Part shown: in pieces, positions 45,688 through 60,900 of the stretch
How the letters are laid out: each line of letters opens with the position of its first letter
Position numbering within the stretch: position 1 is the stretch's first letter
Assembly (NCBI RefSeq): GCF_011075055.1
Contig: NC_058137.1
Location: 19,081,463 to 19,145,462, forward strand
Reading direction: 5' to 3'
DNA: 64,000 nucleotides
From: Mangifera indica
Taxonomy: Eukaryota; Streptophyta; Magnoliopsida; Sapindales; Anacardiaceae
The notes under the pieces: generated by a model
What the model was told of the DNA's origin: nothing
The model's input: the letters and a program-made list of their open reading frames with translations, nothing else
Database searches by the model: none
Made by a program: the position numbers and the translations under genes

Positions 45688-45982
45688 AGTCTAGGAGGAT
45701 GCAATTCCCAGCAATTCTTTCGCCAGCTCAGAGGCTTCTCCAGATGGCCTGTCTGGTGAAATTTCCCTCTTGAAAGAAAGCGCCTTTTTCTCATAAACCC
45801 TAATTTCACACTTTCTCCAAAACTAATTTTCGGTTTCAATTTTAGGATCACTGTTCTGCTTAAATTCATATATTCACTCAAACTTAACACACCAACTACA
45901 GTTCATCGATCAAGTGTAAGCTAAATACACTTAAAGCTAGGCGTTTTAAATTTTGGTTTTACGCTCGATTCACCGCCTCAAA
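45688..45982 (+). promoter_or_regulatory. Proximal promoter and 5' UTR region of gene 2
   Basis: The 295 bp between the MITE's target duplication and the ATG. No clear TATA box; pyrimidine-rich patches near 45,785 and 45,815 (TTTTTCTC, ACACTTTCTCC) could be at the transcription start. A minus-strand open frame here is not supported as a gene. Confidence 0.4.
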
Positions 45983-48900
45983 ATGAGTCCTATTCAGAAT
46001 TTCGAGCAACACTCGCGCCGCCTTGTCGAGCCCGACCTCCGTATGCACACTCTCTCTCACTCTTGCTGTTTGAATTATTACTCTATTTTGTTTTCTGAAA
46101 CTTATATTCAAACGAGAATAGTGTGTCATTTTTGTTTCTTAAGAGAAATTATCCGTACCACAGTACCAGAAACCTACACTATAGAGAATTTTTGATTAAG
46201 ATATGACCTATGATAGTATTAGAGGCTAACTGCTGTTATAGAAGCTAAATTATTTTTCCAGGTCAAATAAGTTTAAACTAAAATTTTGATTTTCTGCTTT
46301 TTTTTTTTTGTTTATGCTGTCTTTTAACTTAATTTTTCAGGTAAATGGTTTTTCTTTGTGCATTATACTATAGTTCTGGGTATAATTCGTTGTCTTCTTG
46401 ATTTTGAAACAGAAATTCAAGTGAGGTTACAGATGGCAATGGAGGTAAGGGACAGTCTGGAGATTGCCCACACAGCAGAGTACTTGAATTTCCTTAAATG
46501 GTACTTCCGTGCATTCTCTGTGATTCTCTTACAAATCACGAAACCTCAATTTCAAGACAATCCTGAGCACAAGCTAAGAAACATTGTTGTGGAGATCCTC
46601 AATCGGCTTCCTCACAGTGAAGTTCTTCGCCCTTTTGTTCAGGATCTCTTGAAGGTTGCAATGCAAGTATTAACCACTGATAATGAAGAAAATGGATTGA
46701 TCTGTATTCGTATTATATTTGATCTGCTCCGGAATTTTAGGCCTACATTGGAAAATGAAGTTCAGCCATTCTTAGATTTCGTATGCAAAATCTACCAGAA
46801 CTTTAGATTGACAGTTAGTCACTTCTTTGAGAATGGAGCAGCTGGTGTAGAGGATGTAAAGCCTGTGAATACTTCTACTTCTTCTGACCAAGGGATTACT
46901 GGTGCCGGGGGGTACACTGGGACTGTCCAACTTAATCCAAGTAGCAGGTCGTTCAAGATAATAACTGAGAGTCCACTTGTGGTCATGTTTTTATTTCAGT
47001 TGTATAGTCGTCTTGTTCAAACCAATATTCCTCACCTGTTGCCTCTAATGGTTGCTGCTATATCTGTCCCGGGTCCTGAAAAGGTTCCTCCCCATTTGAA
47101 GTCTCACTTTATTGAGCTTAAAGGTGCACAAGTTAAGGTGAGTTATACTTGGTTATTGTGTTATTTGTTATGACCATTTTATTCAGTGCACTAAAATTTG
47201 TGTATGAGGTGAGGCCTAAGTAGATAATAGTGTTATAGCTTGGTTTTTTGGACATCTAGATTAATTGTGCTGGGATGATACTACTTTTATGGTAATTTTA
47301 TGTGATCACTGAGTTGTTTATTTTTCTTGAATTATTGATGTTGTTAGCGAGATTGGAAATCAAGCCATTCAAGTATTGCATATTGCTTCTATAGCAAGGC
47401 GAGATGCTTTTAGGAATTCCCAAGCCAGACCTACTTAGTGATTGTAAAGGGAATTTCCATCCTTAGTTGTCACATTATGTTTAATGATAATTCCTTCTGA
47501 GCTTGAATTATGGTAAAGCCTTGCTTTCCAGTGATTCATAATCCACAAGGAATGAACCTTTATCCATTTAGTCTATAGACGAGAGGAGAGGTCAGCAGTA
47601 CACATTAAGACAATCTAAGGATCCTGTAACATCCTTGAAGCTCAAACACACTTCTGTAGTGCACCAAGGACAGTACTTGAACACAACCTCTCAAGCCTTG
47701 TTTTGGCCAGTTAAAAGGTTAAAAGAAAATTTTCATTGAAACCCTACCAAAATGGGCTGGATAATTACCTAAACTGGTGAAATTTTTTTTGTGTAATCTC
47801 ATACGGCTTGGTGTCCTGAAAAGTGGGCAAGTCAAGAAGGTCATTGAATAATAAGATGTTGAATAAATCCCGCATGATCTGATGGAAGAAATAAAGTACT
47901 TTTTCTGTTTGCTTGTGCCGTTTGTCCATTTAAGCACACACAGTCAAATATCTATATTTATGTATAGCTTATATTTTACTGGTTGTGGACGTTTACTAAT
48001 TTCGTTTTCTTCAAGGTTGCAGACAGTTTCTTTTTTAACTTACCTGTTGAAGAGTTTTTCTGATTATATCAAGCCTCATGAAGAAAGCATATGTAAAAGC
48101 ATTGTAAATTTGCTTGTCACATGTTCAGACTCTGTGTCTATTAGAAAGGTAATGTTTTCTTGCCCCTTAATTTTTATTATTTTCAAATTGTTCCTCCATT
48201 GTATTAAATGTTTTGCATGGAAATGTGTTTTATGCAGGAATTGTTAGTAGCTTTAAAACATGTTCTGGGGACAGATTATAAGAGGGGTTTATTTCCGTTG
48301 ATTGACACACTATTGGAAGAGAGGTAAATTCAACAGTTAAGATATGATTTGAAACAATAATTGTTAAATGCAAGAATTTTTATTTTTTCATTTTTCTTTA
48401 TCATGAGAAATATAACTTAGTGTGCCAATAGATTTTGTCAGTAAAATAGGTTAAAATAGATGTTATATGCTTAAGTACTGTGATTATCTTATTACTTATG
48501 GATTTCTCTCGCTCTACCCTGACATTCACTGCACTTAAAGTTTAAGGCAGTAGTAATCAAGTTAGAACAATGAATTGATGGATAGTAAAACAAGTAATCT
48601 TATGAACCACTTAGCTCACTTCAAGAAAATGTAATGTAGTTGGTTAATATGAAAGAATCGGTGAATTTTAACGTTGTAGCAGTAATTTTTAAAAGTGATG
48701 AACCTTATTTATTTTTTTGTTGCATGTTATTTATATTTTTATATTTCATTTTTTACTTTCTTGTGTAAATGTGTTGCTGGTTGAATGATTAGAAAAATGT
48801 TTTATTCAACTTGACTGGGGACGGTTTGTTAACACTAGCTTCTTGAGCTCATTCTGTTCTTTTTTTTTTTTTTTTGAAGTCAGGACTTCTCTGTTGTCTA

Positions 48901-51900
48901 TATCTGCTATTTGGCTCTATGCAAAAGCATCAATTGTACATGCTTGAATAGTTTCTCCCCTTGAAGGCCATTTGTTTCCAGAAAATAAATGGAAGAATGT
49001 GTTTATTCTAATGACAGTATACAAATTTTGATCTGTTGCCCGAAGTTGTGTTTAGGTTGCTAAAGGTTTTTATGAGAAATGGTTAAGCTAAAATTGAGTT
49101 GGTTGCAAAACATGATATCAGTGATTGGAGCAACACTACAAAATAAAGGAAATGCCAGAGGAGTAACTCTTGGTGTATGCTAATAACTAAATAAAAGTTT
49201 TGTCCAAGTTGCCAGAATTTGTAATTCTTTTTCTGGAAGTACAATACTTTTGCATAGCCCATAATTGTTCATGACTCTGAAAAGGGTGCATGAAAAAGCT
49301 TTGTCAAATCATCGAACTATAATTTTACTCTTTTATGAGGAAGAATTAATATCACCAAAGATTTCTGTTTGCTTGATGTGAATCTCTAAGCTTCTTTCTG
49401 TTGCATATTTCCAATAACTGTTTCCTGGTTTTTTTCATGTTTTGATGGATGCCAATATTATTTTTTTGTTAATTATCCATTTCAGGGTCCTTGTTGGAAC
49501 TGGGCGCGCATGTTTTGAGACATTAAGGCCGCTGGCTTATAGTCTACTAGCAGAGATTGTTCACCACGTTCGGGGAGACCTTACATTATCACAGGTGTTT
49601 CTTTTATGAGATGTTAGAAGGCTAATTATGGGCTTCTTTTTTCATCTAATATGGCATTTATATTGTTTTCCTATTGTTCCATAACTTAGGTATCAAGTTC
49701 AACTAAGTTGTTGTGGTGTGGGGTGTTTATTTTCATTTGATGTCTTCAAAAGATTTTTGGACTGTTGTCATTATTAATGTCACTGGCGTGTGTGTTTGTT
49801 TTGTCCTTGGCTAGTCTCTTTTAAAACAAATGAATTCAGGTTTCTATTAAGGTAAATATTGTTTTCTCTCAATTTTGTTCCTCCAATTCCAGTCACTGCT
49901 CTTTGCAAATACCCCCCCACCCCCCTTTCAGTATTTCATTCCTGAGAAGGAGTTGCTTTGATTGCATGGTTTAGGTCAAGTTATCAGTTCCAAAATCTAG
50001 ATAATAATCAGCTGCTGCTATGTGGTTACTCATATAGCATCTTCATATTTTCTGGTGCATATTTCTTGTTTTTAATTGATCTTCGTCAATTAAGAATCTG
50101 TCTTTGATTCCTGACATAGTTACAGAATTCTGGCATAAAATTGTTTGTGGTCCAAACCTCTAATTTAATCTAGTTAGGGAATACAGATGTGTGATGAGTC
50201 TTTGATGAATGCTGTTTCTGATCTGCAATTTGATTTTTTTCATGTTTGAATATTTCTATTTTGTTTCCTTTTACTCATTAAAACAAAAAGATATATGAAG
50301 TATGATCTCTAGAAGTCCTTGAATGTGATCCAAAACACTACTACTGTGAAGTTCAATTTTCCTTTTGAGTGATGTTGCAATCTGAACAGTAGAGATGGTT
50401 GTTGAGGTAGTCAGTTGATTGAATCTGGATCTATATTATGATTATGTGCCATTCCTGCCATCTATTTTGTCTTCTGTATTCTTGCGTTTTTTCTCCTGTC
50501 ATATATATTGCAAGCATTTGATTGGTGACTGTTTCACAACTCATTTTGATCAGTTGCTGCCAGATCTTTTACCTACAGAATTGTCTTTTTCACAATGCTA
50601 ACAAATGTGTATTTTGGTATTGCAGCTATCACGGATTATTTATCTGTTCTCAAGCAACATGCATGATGCTTCATTGTCACTAAGTATTCATACTACTTGC
50701 GCTCGGCTAATGTTGAATCTGGTGCATGAAAAACTCTATTCCTTATATACTTTACTGGCTTACAAAAACTTAAAATTTTTATATTGTATCATTCTTTTTA
50801 GACATAAATTCATGTAATGTGTTCTTTGGGATGTAGGTTGAGCCAATTTTTGAGAAAGGTGTTGACCAGCATTCCATGGATGAAGCACGGATTCTATTGG
50901 TATGAGTTTCAATCTGATTATTCTGTGAGATAACTCTTGATTGGTAAATTCTGTGAATTGCTGTTGTTTTGTTCTTGGACTGACATATAATTTTCTCTAG
51001 GGTCGCATTTTGGATGCTTTTGTGGGGAAATTTAGTACTTTCAAGCGTACCATTCCTCAGGTAATCTGTGATTGCTATATAAGGTTTTATTTGCTTCTGT
51101 GATGCTTGCTATAATTTAGTTGCTTAGCAGTGATGGTTTTTTAAATATAAATCTGCTGAATTGCCTGACCTTATTTCTTTTCTTAGAGAGCTTTCCTTTG
51201 CTCAGTTGTTGAATTCTGATTGTTAATGCTTTGTTTTCACAGCACTTGGCTGATGGTATTTACTAGTTAAATTAACCTAAATGCCAACAATTTACATGCT
51301 TTAAGCAGTTGAAGGGAATTTTCTTTTTGGGGTTAATGTGTCATGCTTTCATGGAGCTTATGTGTAGTTTGTGTTGTCAGATTAGATAAATATGATAATA
51401 TTTTTGGGGGTTTATTAAATCTTGTTTTTTTCATTGGGATGCTTGTATTTGTTCTTTTTTATTTAGTGTTCAGAATGGGCATAAATCTGTTACAAAATAT
51501 GCAGTGGATTGTATCTTATAAAAAATCGATAAATAAATAAAAATGGAGAGTAGATGGAGTATATGTCTGAACTTATCCACAGTTTTCAACACAAAATTAT
51601 TACCTTTTTTGTGATATATGAATATGAGATGAGAGTTGGCTATTCTAACTGGCAGAAAATGCATAGCAAGACAAAATTCCATGGTTTTTCATGGAATCAA
51701 TTATCCTATGTGCATAAAATTAATTGGTGGACCTAGGATAGTTTTTCCTGCCCTTTGTGCAATAACAATCCTGGGATTGGTATTATAATCCCACAAAAAA
51801 AATCAATTCGCATGTTTTTCCCACGCATTAAACACAACCTTAAAATTTCTGGTCTTAAAGTCTAAAGCAATTATATTGAAACTTTATTTTGCTTCAAAAT

Positions 51901-54900
51901 TGCATGCATTTAAGAAGACTATTTTTTTCTTTGCCAGTTGCATATTAAGCTGGATTTGTAACAATAACTTACTGGTTTATTATTAGAAAGTTATTGAGCA
52001 ATTTGTAGTTGAATAAAATCATTTATATGTTGTTATGTTTGACAATGCATCTAATTATGTGTGTTTGATGTGCCTTTCTCTTTATTTCTAATGAGCTTCT
52101 TCCATTCAAAATTCAAAAGCTTGTCTCTTGGTTCTTGTTGAATTTTCATTCTATCAGTGCTGACAACTTATATGTTCCCTTTTATGGTGATAGTTGTTGG
52201 AGGAGGGTGAGGAGGGAAAGGATCGTGCTACTTTGAGGTCAAAGCTTGAACTTCCGGTGCAGGTTGTTTTGGTTACTTGGATTTTAGTTAACTGATTTGA
52301 AAAACAGTAGATTCTTTTGTTTTTTGCTTTTATTGCTGTACTTTATTTATGTTACATTGCAATGCCTTGTACAGACTAGTTACAAATAAGTAGATAACAA
52401 TAGAATAAGATAAAGCTAAAACATTTTAAAATTTACTAAATAATAGCTAACTTAATCATATTATAACCTGACTAGATAATTCATATACTTGCCCTCAATC
52501 CAGTGAATAAATATCCAACATTCTTAGCTTGGAAGTTAGCTGCTCAAACCCTTGTCTAGGCAGTCTTTTGTAAGGACATCCATTGTCTGTTGACTTGTAG
52601 AAGGTAGATAATCATGACAATCCTCTCTTCCATTTTCTCCTTTATAAAGTGTCTTTTCTATTTCAACATGCTTAGTCAGGTAATCATGCACATGATTATG
52701 TGCAATGCTAACGGTTGCTTTATTATCACAATAAAGCTTTATAGGCTCGTCACTCACAATTTTTAGCTTAGTTAGAAGTCTCATAAGCCATATTACTTCA
52801 CAAATTCCCCGTGCCATGGCTCTAAATTCAGCCTTGATGCTGCTTCTAGCTACCAAAACTTGTTTTTTACTCCTCCAGGTCACCAAATTACCCCATACAA
52901 AATTACAATAGCCTAAAATAGACTTTCTATCACTTACAGACTCTACCCCATCTGAATCAGTGAATAATTCAATTTCTCAATCAATATTCTTTCCAGAAAA
53001 AGAACACCTTTAGCAGTAGTCATCTTAAGGTACCTTAATATTTGAAATATAGCCTTCAAGTGCTTTTCCTTGGGACATGTGTTAACTTACAACACTCACA
53101 GCAAACCTCTGTCTGGTCTTGTATGGGATCAACAAATCTTTGATACCTACCTCTCTTCATTGGTGCATCTAAGGTTGGATCCGGATTGAGCTAGCTCGGG
53201 TTCGAAAGCTGGCTTGGCTCGATTAGGTTCGATTCGAATTTATTTACTTTGAATATGAACCGTATTCGAGTTAAGAGATTCAACTCGTTTTAAAACCAAG
53301 CCAAACTCAAACTATAGAGAGTTCGATTCGGTTTGGCTCATGAACTGGATAGATTACTCAATTCAGTTCGAACTTGACTCATGGCTTGATTCAAATTATG
53401 TTATATAATTGTTAAACGATGTTGTTTGGTTAATGAGCCACAAATTCAAACCATGAATTTGAGCTATATATCCGAGCCATAAATTTGAGTTATAAATTCG
53501 AGCCAAACTCAAGCCAAGGGTGTTCGGGCTTGGCTCGATTCGCATCCACCCCCAGGTGCATCCTTATCGATACTATCAAAATTTAGATTATGCTCAATTG
53601 GTATATCACTAGGTTTATACCATAACATTTGCACCTCCTGCAGCATATTTGAAATGTATTTTCTTTGTGACATATATATATATATGCCTTTCTTGCTCAT
53701 AACCACTTCCATTCCTAGGAATTACCTCAGCTGCCCTAGGTCGTTTATTTTGAAATCATTCACAAGCACTCATTTCACCTTCTGTATTTCACTAAGATCA
53801 TCTCTCATAAGAATAATATCGTCCACATAGACTATTAGGATAGTAATCTTACCACCATTTTGTTTAAAGAAGAGGGTGTGATTAGTTTAACCTTAAACAA
53901 AACCGTAGTCATGGCCTTAGTGAATTTCTCAAACTAAACCCTGGGAGATTGCTTTAATCCATGTAACTTCCTTAGCCTACACACCTAGTTTGTTGTAGTC
54001 CTTTAAATTTAAGAGGCAGATCCATGAATGCTTCCTTTGATAGGTCACCATTTAGAAAGATGTTCTTTACACCTAGTTGCTGTAAAAGCCAATCTAAGTT
54101 TGCTGCAAGAGAGATTAATACCCTGATTGTATTCAGCTTAGTCTTTAGAAAGAACGTCTCCTCTTAGTCTACACCATTGGTTTGTATGAAACCCTTAGCT
54201 ACTAAACGTGCTTATACCATACAACAGATCCATAAGCTATATACTTTACTGTAAAAACCCATTTACAATTGACAATTGTCTTTCCTTTGTCTACAACAGT
54301 CTACAGAAATATTCTTTGCATAATATCATCTGTGTTACTTTTACCAAGAGAGATGATCCAAGCAAAATGTTGGCTTTACAAAGTACATTTTGGTTTCCCA
54401 AATCATAAGGTGGTTCAAATATCCAAAACAAAATTGATCATTATAGGACAATGTTCAAAAGATGATCTAATCAAAGCTTCTTGTGCTATTTTATATTATC
54501 AAGAAATTTGCCAACTTTTAAATTTTTTGTCATGTAGTGCTGAAATTGGATTAGTATTCCTTCTGGTGGGAAGAAGATGAGAAGAATTTGAATAGTTCAT
54601 TGCAATGTTCCTGCACTTTTCATTTTCTTCGCTTCACTTTTCATTTTTTCAATTTGCTACCTGTTTCCTTACTTAAGCATCAAATTTAATGTTTTTCAAG
54701 ACTGTCTTCCTAAATTTTGGATATATTCATTTGTTGCAGGCAGTTTTAAATTTACAGGTTCCTGTGGAGCATTCAAAGGAAGTTACTGACTGTAAAAATT
54801 TGATTAAGACCTTGGTCATGGGTAATTGATCTTTTTCTATTATTTTCTCTTATTTTTCTTTTGATGCAATACTGGGTAATAAGCATTGGCAGAGTTCCTA

Positions 54901-57900
54901 AAAACTGCAATACTTGCTACTCTAACTTAAATCTGCGTTAATCCATTGTTAATGATTTCATGTCAAAACTGACCAATCTTTGGCTTTATTCATTTTCAGG
55001 AATGAAGACTATTATATGGAGCATCACTCATGCACATTTGCCCCGATCGCAGGTTTTTCACTGATTTAATGTTTGTATTACTCATGTCACTTGACCTTAA
55101 TTTCCTTGTAACATTTCTGCTTTTAAAGGTTTCTCCGTCCGCTCATGGAACCCATCAACATGTGCTTGCTTCATCTTCATCTAATGTACCAGCATATCAA
55201 GCGTTCAGAGGGATGAGGGAAGATGAGGTATTTTTCATAAGATGATTGTTTCTATTAAAGGTATCTTTGTGGGATTGCCTTTGTCTTAATTTGACTTTCA
55301 GCAGGTGTGGAAAGCCTCTGGTGTATTAAAGAGTGGTGTGCATTGCTTAGCTCTCTTCAAGGAGAAGGAGGAGGAGAAAGAAATGCTTAATCTCTTTTCC
55401 CAGATTTTGGCTATTATGGAACCTCGAGATCTAATGGACATGTTCTCATTGTGTATGCCAGAGCTTTTTGAGTGCATGATTTCCAACACTCAGCTTGTTC
55501 ATATATTTTCCTCCCTTTTGCAAGCTTCTAAAGTGTACCGGCCTTTTGCAGATGTTTTGGTTAATTTTTTTGTTAACAATAAACTCGACGTTTTACAGCA
55601 TCCAGATTCACCTCCAGGAAAATTGGTCTTGCACCTCTTTCGGTGTATATTTGGTGCTGTTGTTAAAGCCCCTGCAGATTTTGAACGTATATTGCAGCCT
55701 CATGTGCCAGTTATAATGGAAGTTTGCATGAAAAATGCCACTGAAATTGATAAGCCTCTTGGTTATATGCAACTTCTTCGGACAATGTTTAGAGCCCTTG
55801 CTGGATGCAAATTTGAACTCTTATTGCGTGACTTGGTTCCTTCTTTACAACCCTGCCTAAATATGCTATTAACAATGCTTGAGGGTCCAATGGGGAATGA
55901 TATGGGAGACCTCTTGTTGGAACTTTGCTTAACCTTACCTGCTCGGTTAAGTTCATTGTTACCATATCTTCCACGTCTGATGAAGCCTTTGGTTTTGTGT
56001 CTCAATGGAGGTGATGAACTAGTGAGCTTAGGTTTAAGAACTCTGGAGTTTTGGGTGGATAGTTTGAATCCTGATTTTCTGGAGCCTAGTATGGCTAATG
56101 TGATGTCAGAGGTGATTTTAGCCTTATGGTCTCACCTGAGGCCTGCACCCTATCCTTGGGGTGGAAAAGCATTGCAATTACTTGGCAAGTTAGGTGGTCG
56201 TAACAGAAGATTTCTCAAGGAGCCCCTTGCACTAGAATGCAAGGAGAACCCAGAGCATGGGCTGCGCTTGATTCTTACATTTGAGCCCTCAACTCCATTC
56301 TTGGTGCCACTGGATCGATGTATAAATCTTGCTGTAGCAGCTGTTATGCACAAAAAAAGTGGCATGGATGCTTTCTACCGAAAGCAGGCTTTGAAATTTA
56401 TTTGTGTTTGCTTGGCTTCTCAGCTTAATTTGCCAGGAAATTTTGTTGATGAGGGGTACACACCGAGACAATTGTCATCTTTGTTAGTTTCTACCCCAGA
56501 TACATCTTCTTCCAGGCCGGAGACATCAGATTTGAAGGTGAGTTGAATGTAGAACTGTCTTGCTGAAAATTGCACCTGTTAGCAACTTAATTGATTGTGT
56601 ATTTGAAGCACAACATGTATGTGCTTTCTGTAGCTTATGTTTTCTGGTTATAAGGTACAAAATTTTATTATACAGTTTTTAAAAGTACGAAGTAATATCA
56701 TTTGCAAGCATTTGCAGCTCTCATGTTCTAGTTGTATGTTTTCACTTGGTACTTGTTGTATCTTCTTCAAATGCATGGACTGGTCTAGAGACTTGTTCAA
56801 CTCTTAGAAAATCTTGTATCAATGGCATTTTTATTATTAACCTATTTTTCGGAAGTGCCAATAGAAGTTACATGTATTATCACTGTATGTAATATCATGC
56901 ATTCTCTAGCTTTTTTGATCTGTTGGCCTATTTTTTCTTTGTCAGCCTTTTTTCTTAAATATTTGTAATATTTGTTACGAATCACTGAAACATATCTGTA
57001 TTATGCTATGATATATATTCTGATACTTGAATGACAATTAGTGGATCATTTTTGTAGACTGATTTAGGAGTGAAGACGAAGACCCAACTTATGGCAGAAA
57101 AGTCAGTTTTCAAGATTTTATTAATGACTGTCATTGCTGCAAGTGCAGAACCAGATCTTAATGACTCCAAGGACAATTTTGTTGTTAATATTTGCCACCA
57201 CTTTGCAATTATATTTCACATTGATTATACCTCAACTAATGCTTCAGTTCCTACTGCTGGGCGTGGGGGACCAATGCTGTCCTCAAATGGAAACATTAAC
57301 TCCAGGTCTAAAAGTAGCACTGCTTCCAACCTAAAGGAGTTGGATCCTTTAATCTTCTTAGATGCTTTGGTTGATGTGCTAACAGATGAAAATAGGCTCC
57401 ATGCGAAAGCTGCTCTTGATGCTCTAAATGTGTTTGCTGAAACACTGTTGTTTCTTGCTCGCTCAAAGCATGCTGACATGCTGATGTCAAGAGGAGGCCC
57501 GGGTACTCCTATGATTGTCTCCAGTCCATCAATGAATCCTGTATATTCACCACCTGCCAGCGTGCGCATTCCAGTTTTTGAGCAACTGCTGCCCCGTCTT
57601 TTGCATTGTTGTTATGGAAGTACATGGCAAGCACAAATGGGAGGTGTTATGGGACTTGGTGCATTGGTTGGAAAGGTTACTGTTGAGACTTTGTGCCTTT
57701 TCCAAGTTAGAATTGTTCGGAGTCTGGTGTATGTGCTTAAAAAGCTACCTATTTATGCCACCAAAGAGCAGGAAGATACAAGTCAGGTTCTTACACAGGT
57801 TCTTCGAGTGGTGAATAATGTGGATGAAGCAAACAGTGAGCCTCGCAGGCAAAGTTTTCAAGGAGTAGTTGAGTTTCTTGCTTCAGAGTTATTCAATCCT

Positions 57901-60900
57901 AATGTATCTATTACTGTGAGAAAGAATGTGCAATCATGTTTGGCCCTTTTGGCTAGTCGGACTGGTAGTGAGGTGTCTGAGCTGCTTGAGCCTTTATATC
58001 AACCTTTGCTCCAGCCCCTTATAGTGCGTCCGTTGCGGTCAAAAACTGTTGATCAACAGGTATATATGTCCTTTAGTATTCACGTGTAGTTTACCAGTTT
58101 TCTATACTTATTTTGTTGGATTCCTTGTAGGTTGGAACAGTTACAGCTTTAAATTTCATTTTAGCATTGAGGCCTCCTCTTCTCAAGTTGACTCAAGAAT
58201 TGGTGAACTTTCTCCAAGAAGCATTGCAAATAGCAGAGGCTGATGACACAGTGTGGGTCGTGAAGTTTATGAATCCCAGAGTGGCCACATCATTAACTAA
58301 ACTTAAAACAGGTTGCATTGAGCTACTCTGTACTACAATGGCATGGACAGACTTTAAAACACCAAATCATTCTGATCTGCGTGCTAAGATAATATCCATG
58401 TTTTTCAAGTCTTTGACCTGTCGTACATCAGAAATTGTTGCTGTTGCAAAAGAGGGTCTACGGCAGGTTTGTTGAGTGTCTTTAGTTTTATTTGACAGAC
58501 ATATATAATTACATATAATGGAACTGTTGTCATTGAACATATTAAAATTCTCTTGATATCTAAAATTCTATTTAAGGTTTTTATGTGTGCATTTATTCAT
58601 ATTGATGTAGGAGAAGAAAGAAACGATAAATATAAGAAATAGAAAAGAGAAGTAGATAGAAAATTAAGTATTAGAAGGGTAGAGAAGAAATTATGGTAGA
58701 CAAAATAATTAGAGGCTTAAGGGGAGAAATCAGAAAGAAAGAGAGAAAGTAAAGAGCTAGAAAGATATGAAGAGCAATTCAATGGTATTTTATTTATCAA
58801 TGAAATCTAATTTTCCCACAAATACGAGATGTATTTATAGGCTACTAAACAAATAGCAATGAAAAAAATTTCTAATCCTAACTAAGCTATAACTTCTAAT
58901 CCAATAAAAAAAACTAAAACAATTGAACAAAATTTGAATAGATTAAAAGATTCAATCCTAAAGATATGGGGATAATCCCTAGTAATCCTTTGCATCTTTC
59001 CCTATTGTTCTACATCACACATAGACATGGGAAGCAACTACAGCTACTGCATCTTACTCCATGGAATGTTAATAGAACTTATAATGCCATTGCATATGTA
59101 CTATTAACATGTACCAGAATTTCCTACATTTCCATGTGGCTCTCGACTTATCTCTTTGGGTAGGAATTTTCTTATTGCACTCCTGAGAGGAGTAGTCTGC
59201 TTTCTTCTTAGAGCATATTTATATTTTCAGCAAGATATCATGATCATTATGAATAGTTCTACAAATTAGATTGACCATATGATTTCTACCAATTTTCATT
59301 TCATTTCATTTCATTTTTAAAAAAATTCAGTGTTATGTTTAGTTATTCTTTTAATTGCTCTTCTTATATATTTCGCAGTTTGTTCAGGTCATCAATCAGC
59401 AAAGGATGCCCAAAGAACTTCTTCAGAACAGCCTCAGACCTATATTAGTCAACTTGGCAAATACCAAGAATCTCAGTATGTCTCTTTTGCAAGGTTTGGC
59501 CCGCCTACTTGAACTGTTGTCCAACTGGTTTAATGTTACTTTGGGTGGAAAGTTGTTAGAGCACCTTAAGAAATGGTTGGAGCCTGAAAAACTTGCTCAG
59601 AGTCAGAAATCATGGAAAGCTGGTGAAGAGCCCAAAATTGCTGCAGGTAAGATGTCTCAGTTATGTCCTGTTATAGCAATTTGGGTAACTTGTTTAGATG
59701 TGCACATAGTAATGGGATCATAGTTATGTTTCTTTTTCTTTGCAGCTATCATTGAACTTTTTCACTTGCTTCCTCAAGCGGCATCGAAATTTCTTGATGA
59801 ACTTGTAACATTAACCATTGATTTAGAAGGGGCTCTTCCCCCAGGACAATTCTACAGCGAGATTAATAGTCCATATCGTCTTCCACTGACAAAATTTTTA
59901 AATCGATATTCAACACTTGCTGTTGATTATTTTCTCGCTCGATTAAGTGAGCCTAAATACTTTAGACGGTAAGCTTATGATGCTCGATTGAAGTTAACAT
60001 ATTTACTAGCATATCAATGAGATTTGTAAGAATTCTTCCTCTTCTCTCATTTTCTTACTGCCTCTTCCAACATCTAGGTTTATGTATGTAATACAATCAG
60101 ATGTTGGCCAACCATTGAGAGATGAACTTGCAAAGTCCCCACAAAAGATACTTGGAAGTGCCTTTCCTGAATTTATGCAAAAATCGGATGCAACAACTAC
60201 CGGAACTTCAACTCCACCTAGTACTTTAACAGGGGATGAAGGCCTCACTTCTCTGCCACAGGATAGTTCTAATTTATCATCTACAGCCCCTGCTGCAACA
60301 TCAGATGCTTATTTTCAGGGTCTTGCACTTGTCAAAACATTAGTGAAGTTAATACCTGGCTGGTTGCAGAGTAATCGTATTGTGTTTGATACTTTGGTTC
60401 TTCTCTGGAAATCACCGGCAAGAATATCTCGTTTGCACAATGAACAAGAGCTCAACTTAGTACAGGTAAAGCCATTCACTATTTAGGCTTGATTTAGCTT
60501 TAAAATTTGTTACCTTAGGATCTGCTGTGAGGTTACTCTATTTTTTCTTTTCATATTTCCATTAAATATCTGTGTGAGTTGATTAAAATGTGATCCTGGT
60601 TCTATTGTATCTTGATTCTCATGAGCAGGTGAAAGAAAGCAAATGGCTTGTCAAATGCTTCTTAAATTACTTACGTCATGACAGAACTGAAGTGAATGTT
60701 CTCTTTGATATCCTTTCTATCTTCTTGTTTCATACTCGCATTGATTACACCTTCTTGAAAGAGTTTTATATAATTAAGGTAATTAAATTTTCGTATAATC
60801 ATATTTTGAATTTAAACTTGTGCTTGTTTGTTGGTGTCAGCATAACAAATAGTTACTCTCTTTAGGTTGCAGAAGGTTATTCCCCCAACATGAAGAAAGC

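Noticed and set aside
45678..45890. Minus-strand 70-codon open frame before TRRAP
   Set aside because: Overlaps the TRRAP promoter and 5' UTR and shows no recognisable protein.
47340..47720. Slightly GC-richer stretch in TRRAP intron 2 that might be an extra exon
   Set aside because: Exons 2 and 3 join in phase to give the expected protein, and no conserved frame crosses this stretch.
51650..51845. Possible MITE ending CGCATTAAACACAACC in TRRAP intron 8
   Set aside because: Only one end could be seen; no matching inverted repeat or target duplication was found, so it is not listed as an element.
55495..57569. Open frames on the minus strand and in other plus frames across exons 13 and 14 of TRRAP
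   Set aside because: Shadows of long coding exons; the frame with the TRRAP protein is unbroken and spliced in phase.
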